DNA of 34,060 nt, from the NCBI GenBank assembly GCA_028823885.1, contig JAPPFK010000176.1:1-34060 (forward strand). Direction: 5' to 3'. Shown piece by piece: positions 16,343 through 24,343 of this stretch. This DNA is from Rhodospirillales bacterium (GTDB taxonomy: Bacteria; Pseudomonadota; Alphaproteobacteria; Rhodospirillales; UBA2165). Numbering within the stretch: the stretch's first letter is position 1; the number at the start of each line of letters is the position of its first letter. The notes beneath the pieces were generated by a model. It was given only the letters and a program-made list of their open reading frames with translations, did not search any database and was not told the origin of the DNA. A program made the position numbers and the translations under genes.

Positions 16343-16561
16343 TCACCGGGCATATGCCCCGCCTTTCCGATGGGGAAACCGGCCGTCCGCTACGCCGACA
16401 GCGCGGATCACCTTTTTCTGGCCCGAGGCTTCGAGATGGCCGATAAACGCCGGGGTTAGTCGTACGGGAGCGGTGACATTCGCCCTCATCATGCTTTGCC
16501 GATGGGTATAGTCGATATGGCCGATTCCTCGGCCCCAGCCGGTAATCGATACTGTCGGCAT
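16343..16561 (-). pseudogene. short-chain dehydrogenase (SDR) remnant
   Basis: A 72-codon frame that starts like an SDR (MPTVSITGWGRGIG, the nucleotide-binding TGxxxGIG) and then jumps to mid-protein sequence (DYTHRQSMMRANVTAPVRLT, then PAFIGHLEASGQKKVIRAVG and GGAYA). About 60 residues of the Rossmann core are missing. The usual catalytic Ser region, normally ISS, reads AVG, and the frame stops where the YxxxK motif should follow, exactly at the aldo/keto reductase start. Intact SDRs are about 230-250 residues. This is a decayed, twice-deleted gene whose former start diverges from the heparinase-like gene by 47 bases. It is probably not functional. Confidence 0.65.
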
Positions 16562-16608
16562 GGAAGCGCAACCTGTGGACCAACTATTGGATCGGGTATT
16601 CTAGGCCG

Positions 16609-18642
16609 ATGACGGGAGTGTGGGGAGAGAGATTGCGCCGCGGATTCCGGCGGCCGCCCGGCGAGATCGTTCGCCGTTTGGGCTACGAATGGTCGGCGCA
16701 GGCGGAACGCTGGCGCAGGCCGCCCGCGGCGGACGCCGATGGGGAGCGGTTCGCTCGGTTGTTCGGCGAGGCCAGCCTCGCCGATCTGGTGGAACGGGTT
16801 GCCCAAACCCCCCATGCCGCCTGGACCGGCTGGATCGATCCCGCGGACTACGAGAGGTCCTGTCCCGGCGACGGGGCGCGAATCCGGGAATTGGCCGCCC
16901 GGGCCCGCCGCCATGAGGTCAATCTTCTGGGCTCGGGGCCGGTCGAGTTCGGCGGGCAAATCGACTGGCAGCGGGACATCAGAAACGATGTTGTTTGGCC
17001 GGTCGGCTTCTTTCGGGACATGGACATTCTGGACCGGGGCCGCGTCTCCGATATCAAGCTGCCGTGGGAGCTTTCGCGGCTGCAATGGCTGATCCCCGCC
17101 GGCCAGTCCTACCTTCTGGGCGGAGACGACGAGGACGCCGCCGCCGTCCGGGCGGTGATCGAGGATTGGATCCGGGAAAATCCCTACGCCCGGGGCGCCA
17201 ACTGGGCCTCGACCATGGAAGCCGCCATGCGGATTTTCACCTGGAGCTGGTTCTTCCACGTCTTCAAGGGCTCAGCCCCCTGGTGCGATGACGAATACCG
17301 GTTGAGGTTCCTCTGCGCCCTCTACCAGCACGCCGTGTTCGTCGAGCGCCACCTCGAAATCTTCGGCGGCGACGGAAATCACCTGACGGCGGATGCGGCG
17401 GCGCTGTGCGTGGCCGGCGGGTTTTTCGGCGGCGCCCCGGGCGACCGGTGGATGGCGCGGGGGTGGGAGATCCTGCTTCGGCTCTTGCCGGTTCAGGTGC
17501 CCGGGGACGGCGTCTGTTTCGAAGCATCCGCCCTCTATCACCGTTTGACGGCGGAACTCTATTTCATCGCCGTCCGGACCCGGGCGCGCCTGGGCCTGGA
17601 GGTTCCGGACCGGGTCCACGAGCGCGTCCGACTGATGGGTCGGTTCACCGCCGCATGCTCCGGGCCCGATGACCGGGTGCCGGCATGGGGGGACGGGGAT
17701 GACGGCCGGGTCCTGCCGTTCGGCGGGCAGGCGGTTCTCGATCACTCGTACCTGCCGGCATTGGTGGGCGCCGGGGGCCGGCCGAGCGCTCCGGCCCATC
17801 CGGAACTCCTTTGGTGGAACGGCCCGGATGCGGGCGGCGGCGATCCCGATGGGCTGCCGGCCGCCGGGTCCGCCATATTCGAGCCGTCCGGGATCGTCGT
17901 CCTCAAGGGGGAACGGGACCTGCTCTTTGCCGACGCGGGGCCGGTGGGATTTCTCGGCCGCGGCGGGCACGGCCACAATGATTGCCTGTCCATCGAGCTT
18001 TGCCTCGACGGGTCGCGCCTTGTGAGCGACTCCGGCTCGTTCGTCTATACGGAATCGCCGGAGCTCCGGGACCGGTTCCGAAGCACCGGCGCCCACAGCA
18101 CCCCGCAGATCGACGGCCGGGAGCAGAACCGGTTTGTCCCGGGCGAGCCGTTTCGGCTCGAAGACGACGTATCGCCCTCCATCGGCGGCTGGGCCCCGGG
18201 CGGGATCGTGGATTCGGTTAAGCTCCGGCTGGACGGATACGGGGCATCGGACGCGGGTATCTCGATGGAACGGGCGCTTGTCCTCGACAAGCAGCGGCAT
18301 CGGGCGCTGGTGCGCGATTCCTTCTCCGGGACCGGCGAGCGTCATTTTCGCATTCCCTTTCACCTGGCCCCGGGCCTCGCGGTCAGGTCTATGGACGACG
18401 GCCGGTGGCGGATCGAAGATGGAGACCGGGTCTTTACCGCCGCCTGCCTGGAGAGCGGCCATTGGGCGGGCCGGCTGGAGGAGGGAGACCATTCGCCGTC
18501 CTACGGCGTTCGCGTCAAGCGCCCGGTCCTGGTCTTCGAACGGCGGGGCGGCCCGCAAACCTGCACCGTCATATTTTCGGCCGGCGACGTTCCGGTTGAC
18601 GACCTGACCGCGTGGGCGGCGGCGGTCGGTGAGGGTTCTTAA
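16609..18642 (+). CDS. heparinase II/III family protein
   Basis: A 677-residue protein with an alpha/alpha toroid in the N-terminal half and a heparinase II/III beta-sandwich in the C-terminal part. The toroid shows the family marks FGGDGNHLTADAAAL (Asn257, His258) and GVCFEASALYHRL (Tyr310, His311). The beta part shows RGGHGHNDCLSIELCLDGSR, then SDSGSFVYT and GAHSTPQIDG. No signal peptide is visible, which is common in relatives found in polysaccharide gene clusters. Lyases of this family cleave uronic-acid polysaccharides by beta-elimination, but the substrate here is not known and no glycosyltransferase neighbours are present. It is convergent with DUF3572, 10 bases away. Confidence 0.92.
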   Translation: MTGVWGERLRRGFRRPPGEIVRRLGYEWSAQAERWRRPPAADADGERFARLFGEASLADLVERVAQTPHAAWTGWIDPADYERSCPGDGARIRELAARARRHEVNLLGSGPVEFGGQIDWQRDIRNDVVWPVGFFRDMDILDRGRVSDIKLPWELSRLQWLIPAGQSYLLGGDDEDAAAVRAVIEDWIRENPYARGANWASTMEAAMRIFTWSWFFHVFKGSAPWCDDEYRLRFLCALYQHAVFVERHLEIFGGDGNHLTADAAALCVAGGFFGGAPGDRWMARGWEILLRLLPVQVPGDGVCFEASALYHRLTAELYFIAVRTRARLGLEVPDRVHERVRLMGRFTAACSGPDDRVPAWGDGDDGRVLPFGGQAVLDHSYLPALVGAGGRPSAPAHPELLWWNGPDAGGGDPDGLPAAGSAIFEPSGIVVLKGERDLLFADAGPVGFLGRGGHGHNDCLSIELCLDGSRLVSDSGSFVYTESPELRDRFRSTGAHSTPQIDGREQNRFVPGEPFRLEDDVSPSIGGWAPGGIVDSVKLRLDGYGASDAGISMERALVLDKQRHRALVRDSFSGTGERHFRIPFHLAPGLAVRSMDDGRWRIEDGDRVFTAACLESGHWAGRLEEGDHSPSYGVRVKRPVLVFERRGGPQTCTVIFSAGDVPVDDLTAWAAAVGEGS

Positions 18643-18652
18643 ACGCTGACCC

Positions 18653-18928
18653 TCAGCTCTCCGTTTCGGGTCCGGCGAGGACGCGCCGCGCCTCGGCGGG
18701 TTCCGTCGGCTCCAGCCCGTGCCGTTCACAAAAGCCGAGCAGGTCCGGTTCGTGCCCGAGGATGAAATCCAGCACCCCGACGAGAAACGCCGGGTCGGCG
18801 ATGCCGTCGCGAATCTGGTCCGGGCTGCTGCCGGTAAGCGACATGAAGCGATCCCTCAAGGCGTCCTCCGAGACGACGAAGGCCGCCGCCCAAAGGCCGA
18901 TGGTTTCCCCTCTCTCGAGCGCCATCAT
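18653..18928 (-). CDS. DUF3572 family protein
   Basis: A 91-residue helical protein. The pattern WAAAFVVSEDALRDRFMSLT, then DQIRDGIADPAFLVGVLDFI and LLGFCERHGL, matches the alphaproteobacterial DUF3572 family. The role is unknown. The AGGAG ribosome site overlaps the stop codon of the DUF1194 gene upstream, 18 bases away, so the two are probably translated from one message. Confidence 0.85.
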   Translation of the reverse strand: MMALERGETIGLWAAAFVVSEDALRDRFMSLTGSSPDQIRDGIADPAFLVGVLDFILGHEPDLLGFCERHGLEPTEPAEARRVLAGPETES

Positions 18929-18946
18929 TCGTTCGTCCCGCCGCTC

Positions 18947-19819
18947 CTAGTTGGTATCGAAGATCGAGCCGCCCCATCGCCGCCGCCACAGGCGTTCGCC
19001 GATGTCGCATCCCCGCTTATACACGTATCCCTGGTTCAGCCTGATCTGCGCGCGGTGAAAGAGAGCATGTGACTTGCCGCCATCGGCCGGCGGCGCGGCG
19101 CCGGCGATCTCGAAGATCAGTTTCCGGCGGATGGCGCGGGCGAAATCGGGGAAATCCTTGGCGACGACGAGAAATGCGTTCGGACCGCCGATGACGCAGC
19201 CGCGATAATAGTCGTCCAAGTCTCTCAGGTTGAACTGGCTGCCGAAGCCGCCGCGCTGATTGATGATCGGAAGGCCGTTGATGGTGATCCGCTTCTTGAT
19301 CGCCGCATCCCGGGCCTGGGTGACCAGCAGGCCGTCGTTGTTCGGGCCGTCGCCGGCGACATCGATGACCCGGCGCAGACCTTCATACCGGTTTTCCTCG
19401 AGCAGCCTGACCGCGAAGGCGATGCCGTCGCTGATCGAGGTCCGCCGGCCGAAGTTGAGCTCCGCCGAAGTCAGTTGGGCCGCGAAGGCCTCGGCCGCGG
19501 CCGGCCCGTCGATGACGGTCCAGTCGATGACCAGCAGGGTCGCCCCGTGGTTCGAGTAATCGATATAGGCGACGGCGATCTTCTTGCGGTATCCGCCCTG
19601 GATGGCCTCGATGACCGCGGGGTTGCGGATGGCCGCGGCAATGCCTTCCCGCTGCAGGCGGGCCTCCATCACGTCGATGCTGCGGGACACGTCGGTCGCG
19701 AGCACCAGTTCAAGATCGACGGGTTCGGCGCGAAGGGGCGGGACCAGCCCGATGAACAGGATCAGCAGCGCGAGGATCGGCGGCGTCAGGCGGCGAGATA
19801 GCCCGGACATGCCGCTCAT
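18947..19819 (-). CDS. secreted DUF1194 (vWA-like) protein, copy 2
   Basis: A protein of about 290 residues from ATG 19819 (19810 is an alternative); the frame is open up to 20116, but the upstream part is not protein-like. A signal peptide (RRLTPPILALLILFIGLVPPLRA) directs export. The MIDAS-like DVSRS lies in LATDVSRSIDVMEA, and the DUF1194 signature VIDVAGDGPNNDG and TINGLPI follows, as in the copy at 2467. It has a basic C-terminal extension (KRGCDIGERLWRRRWGG) that the first copy lacks. DUF3572 follows 18 bases later. The function is unknown; metal-dependent binding is inferred from the vWA fold. Confidence 0.88.
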   Translation of the reverse strand: MSGMSGLSRRLTPPILALLILFIGLVPPLRAEPVDLELVLATDVSRSIDVMEARLQREGIAAAIRNPAVIEAIQGGYRKKIAVAYIDYSNHGATLLVIDWTVIDGPAAAEAFAAQLTSAELNFGRRTSISDGIAFAVRLLEENRYEGLRRVIDVAGDGPNNDGLLVTQARDAAIKKRITINGLPIINQRGGFGSQFNLRDLDDYYRGCVIGGPNAFLVVAKDFPDFARAIRRKLIFEIAGAAPPADGGKSHALFHRAQIRLNQGYVYKRGCDIGERLWRRRWGGSIFDTN

Positions 19820-20039
19820 CCGTGATGCCGCCGCGCCGTCCGGCATGTGGCCGTCGTCGGCGCGGGCGCCGCCTCGGTGCTGCGATCCCGCTGCCGGAAC
19901 CCTGGTATCTGGTCCAGCATGGATAAATCCCGCTCGCCGCATGCCAAATGCCCACCACACGGATATCTGGCGCGAGTCTACACCGGCCCAAGGGCGCCGA
20001 GGCAAAATTTTGTTGGCGTCCCCGCGATCATTCGCCGGA
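19820..20039. other. gap upstream of DUF1194 copy 2
   Basis: This 220-base stretch between the LLM oxidoreductase stop and the DUF1194 start should carry the DUF1194-DUF3572 promoter, unless these are cotranscribed with the oxidoreductase. A perfect 10-base palindrome CAAAATTTTG sits at 20003-20012. No gene is supported in it. Confidence 0.4.
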
Positions 20040-21098
20040 TTATTCGCCAGTCGGCACGGCATGTTTCCCGCTCCGCCGCGCCGGGGACAAGCCGAATGCA
20101 TCGGCCAAGAGTTCATACGACCGGCGCCGGGCCCCGGGGTCGTGGGTGATGGTCAGGACCATGATTTCATTCGTGCCGTAGGTCTCCGCCATGCCGGTCA
20201 AAATATCGCGGCATTGATCGGGGTCCCCGTAAAGGCTTCGCGACCGGTTGGCCGCGATAAACCGGATTTCCCTGTCGGTATAGCCGAAGTCTTCCGCTTC
20301 CTCGGGCGAGGGAAACGGCATGAATCCGCCCCGGGTCCGTTGGACCAGGCTGAGGTCGCGGCTCTTCGCCAGCCGGGCCGCCTCGGCCTCGGTCTCGGCG
20401 CAGATGACGAACACGGCAAGGATCGTCCGCGGTGTGCGAACCAGTTCCGACGGCCTGAAATGCTGCCGGAATCCGCGAATTATGGGCTCGCCGCCCTCGG
20501 GCGTGATGAACTGGGCAAACGCGAAATTCAGCCCGAATTGCGCCGCCAACAGGGCGCTTTGGTCGCTCGAGCCGAGGAGCCACAAATCCGGAAGCGTCGA
20601 TGTCTTCGGGCTGACGTCGATTGCAGAGAAGGCCTCGGTCGGCGGCGGGGCATCGGACAGGAACGCCATCATATCGGCGACGCGTGCCGGGAAGTACTCG
20701 ACGCCGATTGCCGATCCGTAGGCCAATGCCGCGGCGGTGATCTGATCCGAGCCCGGCGCGCGTCCGATGCCCAGGTCGATGCGTCCCGGATAAAGGGCCT
20801 CCAAGACCCGGAAGGTTTCCGCCACCTTCAGCGGGCTGTAGTGACTCAACATGACGCCGCCGGTGCCGACGCGAATATTCTCCGTTTCACCGGCGATACG
20901 GGTGACCAGGATTTCCGGCGCGGGACCCGCCAACGAGGCCGTGGCATGGTGTTCGGCCAGCCAGTAACGGGTGTATCCGAACTCGTCGGCGCGCCGTGCG
21001 AGCTCGAGCGTTTCGTGAAGCGTCTCCACCCCGGTTCCGCCGGTCCGAATGGGCGATTGATCCAGGATGCTGAGAGCGATGGTTGGCGGGGCCGACAT
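20040..21098 (-). CDS. LLM class flavin-dependent oxidoreductase (luciferase-like)
   Basis: A 352-residue luciferase-like TIM-barrel monooxygenase. Recognisable parts are the N-terminal ALSILDQSPIRTG, the flavin-side YTRYWLAEHHATASLAGPAPE, RVGTGGVMLSHYSPLKVAE, LGIGRAPGSDQ, and LWLLGSSDQSALLAAQFGL, all typical of the MsnO8/LLM group. These enzymes use reduced FMN and oxygen to hydroxylate or cleave organic substrates; the substrate is unknown. It diverges from the small lipoprotein gene at 21188. The ribosome site is weak, so the start rests on family alignment. Confidence 0.93.
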   Translation of the reverse strand: MSAPPTIALSILDQSPIRTGGTGVETLHETLELARRADEFGYTRYWLAEHHATASLAGPAPEILVTRIAGETENIRVGTGGVMLSHYSPLKVAETFRVLEALYPGRIDLGIGRAPGSDQITAAALAYGSAIGVEYFPARVADMMAFLSDAPPPTEAFSAIDVSPKTSTLPDLWLLGSSDQSALLAAQFGLNFAFAQFITPEGGEPIIRGFRQHFRPSELVRTPRTILAVFVICAETEAEAARLAKSRDLSLVQRTRGGFMPFPSPEEAEDFGYTDREIRFIAANRSRSLYGDPDQCRDILTGMAETYGTNEIMVLTITHDPGARRRSYELLADAFGLSPARRSGKHAVPTGE

Positions 21099-21187
21099 GC
21101 GTGGGAAGTATAGCCGCCGATTCCCCGATGACGAGGGCGGGATGGGGGCCGGTTGCGCAGTTCGCCGGGGACCGTTATAGACATGGG

Positions 21188-21517
21188 ATGCCGCGCTATT
21201 TCAAACCGGCTGCGTTGCTCCTGTTTCTCGTGGTTCTCGCCGCCTGCGACCGGGAGGCGTACATCTTCACCCCGAACGAATTCGACCGCTCGCGCCCTGG
21301 GTTCGGGCGTGAATTGAAGGATCGTTCGGAGCTGCAGATCTGCTACAGCAAACAGATAACGACGCAAGAAGCTCTGCTCGGCATGGCGGCCAAGGAATGC
21401 GGCCGGTTTGGAAAACAGGCCGTTTTCAGCCATGACGAGTCCCTGGAGTGCCCGTTGATGACGCCGACGCGGGCTCATTTCCGGTGCGTCGCTTCCCCGG
21501 CGACGCCGTCACGCTGA
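21188..21517 (+). CDS. small lipoprotein of unknown function
   Basis: A 109-residue protein starting at ATG 21188, where a lipoprotein signal begins (KPAALLLFLVVLAAC) with the lipid-bearing Cys at the end of LAAC. The frame is open further upstream to 21083, but that part overlaps the divergent gene. The mature part carries four more Cys (ICYSKQ, KECGRF, LECPLM, RCVAS) that could form two disulphides in the periplasm. I do not recognise the family. The alpha/beta hydrolase gene follows 66 bases later. Confidence 0.75.
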   Translation: MPRYFKPAALLLFLVVLAACDREAYIFTPNEFDRSRPGFGRELKDRSELQICYSKQITTQEALLGMAAKECGRFGKQAVFSHDESLECPLMTPTRAHFRCVASPATPSR

Positions 21518-21583
21518 CCGATTTCCGATAACGTATTGATGTGATAGGTTTTTTTTTAAGGCTCGCGAGGCAGGTGCTTCAGG

Positions 21584-22438
21584 GTGCGGAGAGTGACGAC
21601 AGTGATGCAAGTCCTTGTGGCGGCCATCGCGGTCTATGGGCTGCTGGTCGGGGCGCTTTATCTCGGCCAGCGGAACCTGATCTATTTTCCGAGTTCGGCG
21701 CATCTCGATCCCGGGTCCTTCGGCGTTCCCGAGTTCGAGGCCGTGTGCCTCGAGACCGCCGACGGGCTGCCGCTCACCGCTTGGTGGCGCCCGCCGCAAG
21801 ACGGCAACTGGACCCTGATTCTCTTCCACGGCAATGCCGGTCACATCGGTCATCGGGCAAGCAAGGTCGCGCCGTTTCTGCGTGAGGGGAGGGGCGTCCT
21901 TCTGGTCGAATATCGCGGATACGGGCCCAATCCGGGATATCCGACGGAGCAGGGACTGTACGCCGACGCCGACGCCGCCATGTCGTTTGTTTCGCGGCAG
22001 GGAATCGAGCCACGGCGCATCGTCCTCTACGGCGAATCCCTGGGCACGGGTGTCGCCGTGGAGACCGCGGTCCGCCATCCCGTCGGCGCCTTGGTCCTCG
22101 AGGCGCCCTTCACCTCGATCCCGGATATGGCCCAGTTTCGGCTGCCGTTCGTCCCGGCCCGGCGGCTGGTCAAGGACCGGTTCGACTCGGCGTCGAAGAT
22201 CGGCGACCTGAGGGTCCCCGTCATGGTCATCCACGGCGGCCGCGACAGGACGATCCCGATCCGCTTCGGCCGGCGCTTGTTCGATCTGATCTCGGCGGAG
22301 AAGGAGTTCGTCCATTTGCCGGCGGCCGGTCACAACGATCTGTTCGATTTCGGCGCACGGGAGCGCGCAGCCGATTTTGTCGACCGGGTCATCGGGAGCG
22401 GCGGCGAAATGCCGGGCTCGCCGCCGGCGACGAACTGA
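21584..22438 (+). CDS. membrane-anchored alpha/beta hydrolase (ABHD13/YfhR-like)
   Basis: A 284-residue protein with an N-terminal membrane anchor (VLVAAIAVYGLLVGALYLG) and an alpha/beta hydrolase domain. The oxyanion-hole motif is LFHGNAGHIGHR, the nucleophile Ser152 lies in YGESLGTG, and the acid and base are Asp221 in HGGRDRTIP and His250 in AAGHNDLFD. It belongs to the BEM46/ABHD13-like group of esterases or thioesterases of unknown physiological substrate. GTG 21584 is taken as the start; ATG 21605 with GGAGAG upstream is a fair alternative that shortens the protein by seven residues. A repeat-rich region follows. Confidence 0.88.
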   Translation: MRRVTTVMQVLVAAIAVYGLLVGALYLGQRNLIYFPSSAHLDPGSFGVPEFEAVCLETADGLPLTAWWRPPQDGNWTLILFHGNAGHIGHRASKVAPFLREGRGVLLVEYRGYGPNPGYPTEQGLYADADAAMSFVSRQGIEPRRIVLYGESLGTGVAVETAVRHPVGALVLEAPFTSIPDMAQFRLPFVPARRLVKDRFDSASKIGDLRVPVMVIHGGRDRTIPIRFGRRLFDLISAEKEFVHLPAAGHNDLFDFGARERAADFVDRVIGSGGEMPGSPPATN

Positions 22439-22446
22439 CGCCGGTC

Positions 22447-22480
22447 GTCATGCCCCGCCTCCGTGCGGGGGCATCCAGGA
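22447..22480 (+). repeat. CATGCCCC-type palindromic repeat, copy 1
   Basis: Hairpin CATGCCCC/GGGGGCAT followed by CCAGGA, in the same orientation as the copy at 22632. Units with the form GTCATGCCCCG...GGGGCATCCAGGA are dispersed in alphaproteobacterial genomes. Confidence 0.75.
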
Positions 22481-22492
22481 AATAAGAATCTC

Positions 22493-22559
22493 ACCACAGA
22501 GGCACAGAGTTCACAGAGGAGAAATGACTAACTCCTCACTGTCTCACCGTCTCTGTGGT
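22493..22559. repeat. MITE-like element with terminal ACCACAGAG / CTCTGTGGT
   Basis: A 67-base element bounded by perfect 9-base inverted ends, containing three CACAGAG units at 22495, 22503 and 22512. It is embedded between two copies of the other palindromic repeat. It has no coding capacity. Confidence 0.65.
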
Positions 22560-22574
22560 TCAAGAATTGAAAAT

Positions 22575-22607
22575 CTGGATACCCCGGACTTGCGCCGGGG
22601 TATGACG
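22575..22607 (-). repeat. CATGCCCC-type palindromic repeat, inverted copy 2
   Basis: CTGGATACCCCGG...CCGGGGTATGACG, the inverse orientation of copies 1 and 3, with ACCCCGG/CCGGGGT arms. It sits just downstream of the CACAGAG element. Confidence 0.75.
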
Positions 22608-22631
22608 AAATAGGGGGCTCTAACAACACGC

Positions 22632-22663
22632 GTCATGCCCCGGCTCGTCCGGGGCATCCAGGA
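22632..22663 (+). repeat. CATGCCCC-type palindromic repeat, copy 3
   Basis: GTCATGCCCCGG...CCGGGGCATCCAGGA with perfect ATGCCCCGG/CCGGGGCAT arms. It lies 36 bases before the stop of the convergent molybdopterin-binding/nucleotidyltransferase gene and may act as a transcription barrier for it. Confidence 0.8.
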
Positions 22664-22699
22664 TATTCCCCCTCACCCAGCTCCGTCCCTGGCTCGAAT

Positions 22700-24343
22700 T
22701 CAGGCCGCGGAGTCGCTCTTTTCGGCCAATGACGCCAGGCGTTCCGGGGTGTCCACATCGAACAACACGCCATCGTCCTCGATGATCACTTCGTGGACCT
22801 TGTCGGCGTGGTCCTCCAGCAGGTGGCGGGCGCCGACATCGCCGCCCAGATGGAGCATTTCACCGAAAAACTGCGCCCCCCAGAGTACGGGGTTGCCGCG
22901 CTTCCGGCCGTGAACCGGCACGCAGATGGCGCGGCCTTCCACGGGATCGAACGCCCGTATGAGGTCCCTGATGTGCCCGGCGGTGACCAGCGGCATGTCG
23001 CCGAGGCAGATGACCGCCGCCGCAATGCCGTCCGGCAGCGCCGATAGCCCGCTCTTCAACGACGTGCTCATGCCGCTCGCATGGTCCGGGTTGCGCACCA
23101 GCGTCACCGGCAGACCGTCCAGGGCCGCACCGACCTTCTCCGGTTCATGGCCGGTTACGACGATCACATCCTTGCCGACGGCGTCCAGGACCGTTTCCAC
23201 GACCCGCCGGACCATCGGTGCGCCGTCCACGTCGGCCAGGAGCTTGTTGGCCGGACCCATGCGGCGGGATGCGCCCGCGGCGAGCACGATTGCCGCCGTC
23301 CGGGTCTCCGGCGACGATGCCGCGGCGGAGGCCTCGGCGAGGTCGCGTTGCTGGCCGCGTTCGCTGATTTCCTTGAGCAGGCCGCCCGCGCCCATTCGCA
23401 TGATGTCGGTGCCGGTTACCGGGAGATCGGCGAGAGCGCGCCATAGCACCCAGTCGAACCCGTTCAGTTTGGGGGAACGCGCGCAGCCGGGCATCCCGAT
23501 GACCGGCGCGTCGTCCCAATGGCCGACAAACAATAAATTCCCCGGATCGACGGGCATGCCGAAATGCTCGATCGTGCCGCCGGCCTCGACGACGGCGCCC
23601 GGGGCCACGTCTTCCCGGTCGACGGTCGCCGAGGCCCCGAAGATCAGGAACAAATCGGCACCGTCGCGTTTCAATTCGTACAGCGATCTGGTTACCTCGC
23701 CGTGATCGTGGCCGCACCTGATCTCGCGGAAAATGTGACTCCCGAAATCGGCCACCCGGGCTTTGGTGATTTCCAGCGTCTTGTCGAGAACGCTCTCCTT
23801 CAGTCCGGGGAGCCGCGTCTGGATGAGGCCAATCTTCTTGTTGCCGAACGGGCTCACCCCGATCAGTTGATCGGCGTCGTTGGCGACGGCGAGAACCGTG
23901 TCCAGGACCGGCCGCCTGACGGCGAAGGGAATGATCTTGATGGTCGCGACCATCTGGCCGGGTGCGACCACGTCGAAGGGTTCGAGCGTCGCCACCGTGA
24001 CCGCTTCGTCGATCAGGTTCAGGCGGTCGAGTTTTTCCCGATCCACGGCCAGCACGCCATGTTCTTCGGCAATCAGGTTGCAGCGGCCGGTGAAGGCGTC
24101 ACCGGCCCGCAGGTTTCGTCCCGCCGCCAGCGCCGCGCAGACGGCCGCCGCCGCCTCATCCTCGGGAACGTCGTCGGCATCGAGTCTGGCGACGATGACC
24201 GATTCGATTCCGGCCTCTTGCAGGAGCGCGACATCCTCGTCGCTCAGCAACTGGCCTTTCTTGAGCTTGCGCCCGGGCAGCTTTGCCGAATGAGCGAGGA
24301 AGGCGCCTGCCGCCTCGCCGACCGGGATGGGTCCGAATTTCAT
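22700..24343 (-). CDS. molybdopterin-binding / MobA-like nucleotidyltransferase fusion
   Basis: A 547-residue two-part cytoplasmic protein. Residues about 170-340 form a MoeA/MoaB-like molybdopterin-binding domain (KIGLIQTRLPG, LIFGASATVDREDV, FVGHWDDAPVIGMPGCA). Residues about 350-547 form a MobA/MocA-like nucleotidyltransferase (IVLAAGASRRMGPANKLL, then VTGHEPEKV and ICLGDMPLVT) that would attach CMP or GMP to molybdopterin. The fusion suggests the cofactor is built and nucleotidylated for the adjacent molybdo-hydroxylase. Its ATG overlaps the XdhC stop by one base, so translation is coupled. Whether CTP or GTP is used cannot be read from the sequence. Confidence 0.92.
   Translation of the reverse strand: MKFGPIPVGEAAGAFLAHSAKLPGRKLKKGQLLSDEDVALLQEAGIESVIVARLDADDVPEDEAAAAVCAALAAGRNLRAGDAFTGRCNLIAEEHGVLAVDREKLDRLNLIDEAVTVATLEPFDVVAPGQMVATIKIIPFAVRRPVLDTVLAVANDADQLIGVSPFGNKKIGLIQTRLPGLKESVLDKTLEITKARVADFGSHIFREIRCGHDHGEVTRSLYELKRDGADLFLIFGASATVDREDVAPGAVVEAGGTIEHFGMPVDPGNLLFVGHWDDAPVIGMPGCARSPKLNGFDWVLWRALADLPVTGTDIMRMGAGGLLKEISERGQQRDLAEASAAASSPETRTAAIVLAAGASRRMGPANKLLADVDGAPMVRRVVETVLDAVGKDVIVVTGHEPEKVGAALDGLPVTLVRNPDHASGMSTSLKSGLSALPDGIAAAVICLGDMPLVTAGHIRDLIRAFDPVEGRAICVPVHGRKRGNPVLWGAQFFGEMLHLGGDVGARHLLEDHADKVHEVIIEDDGVLFDVDTPERLASLAEKSDSAA

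Noticed and set aside
19584..21113. 509-residue plus-strand open frame
   Set aside because: Antisense to the DUF1194 and LLM oxidoreductase genes, both of which have clear family motifs.
21550..21558. T-run as terminator of the small lipoprotein gene
   Set aside because: No stable stem precedes the T stretch.
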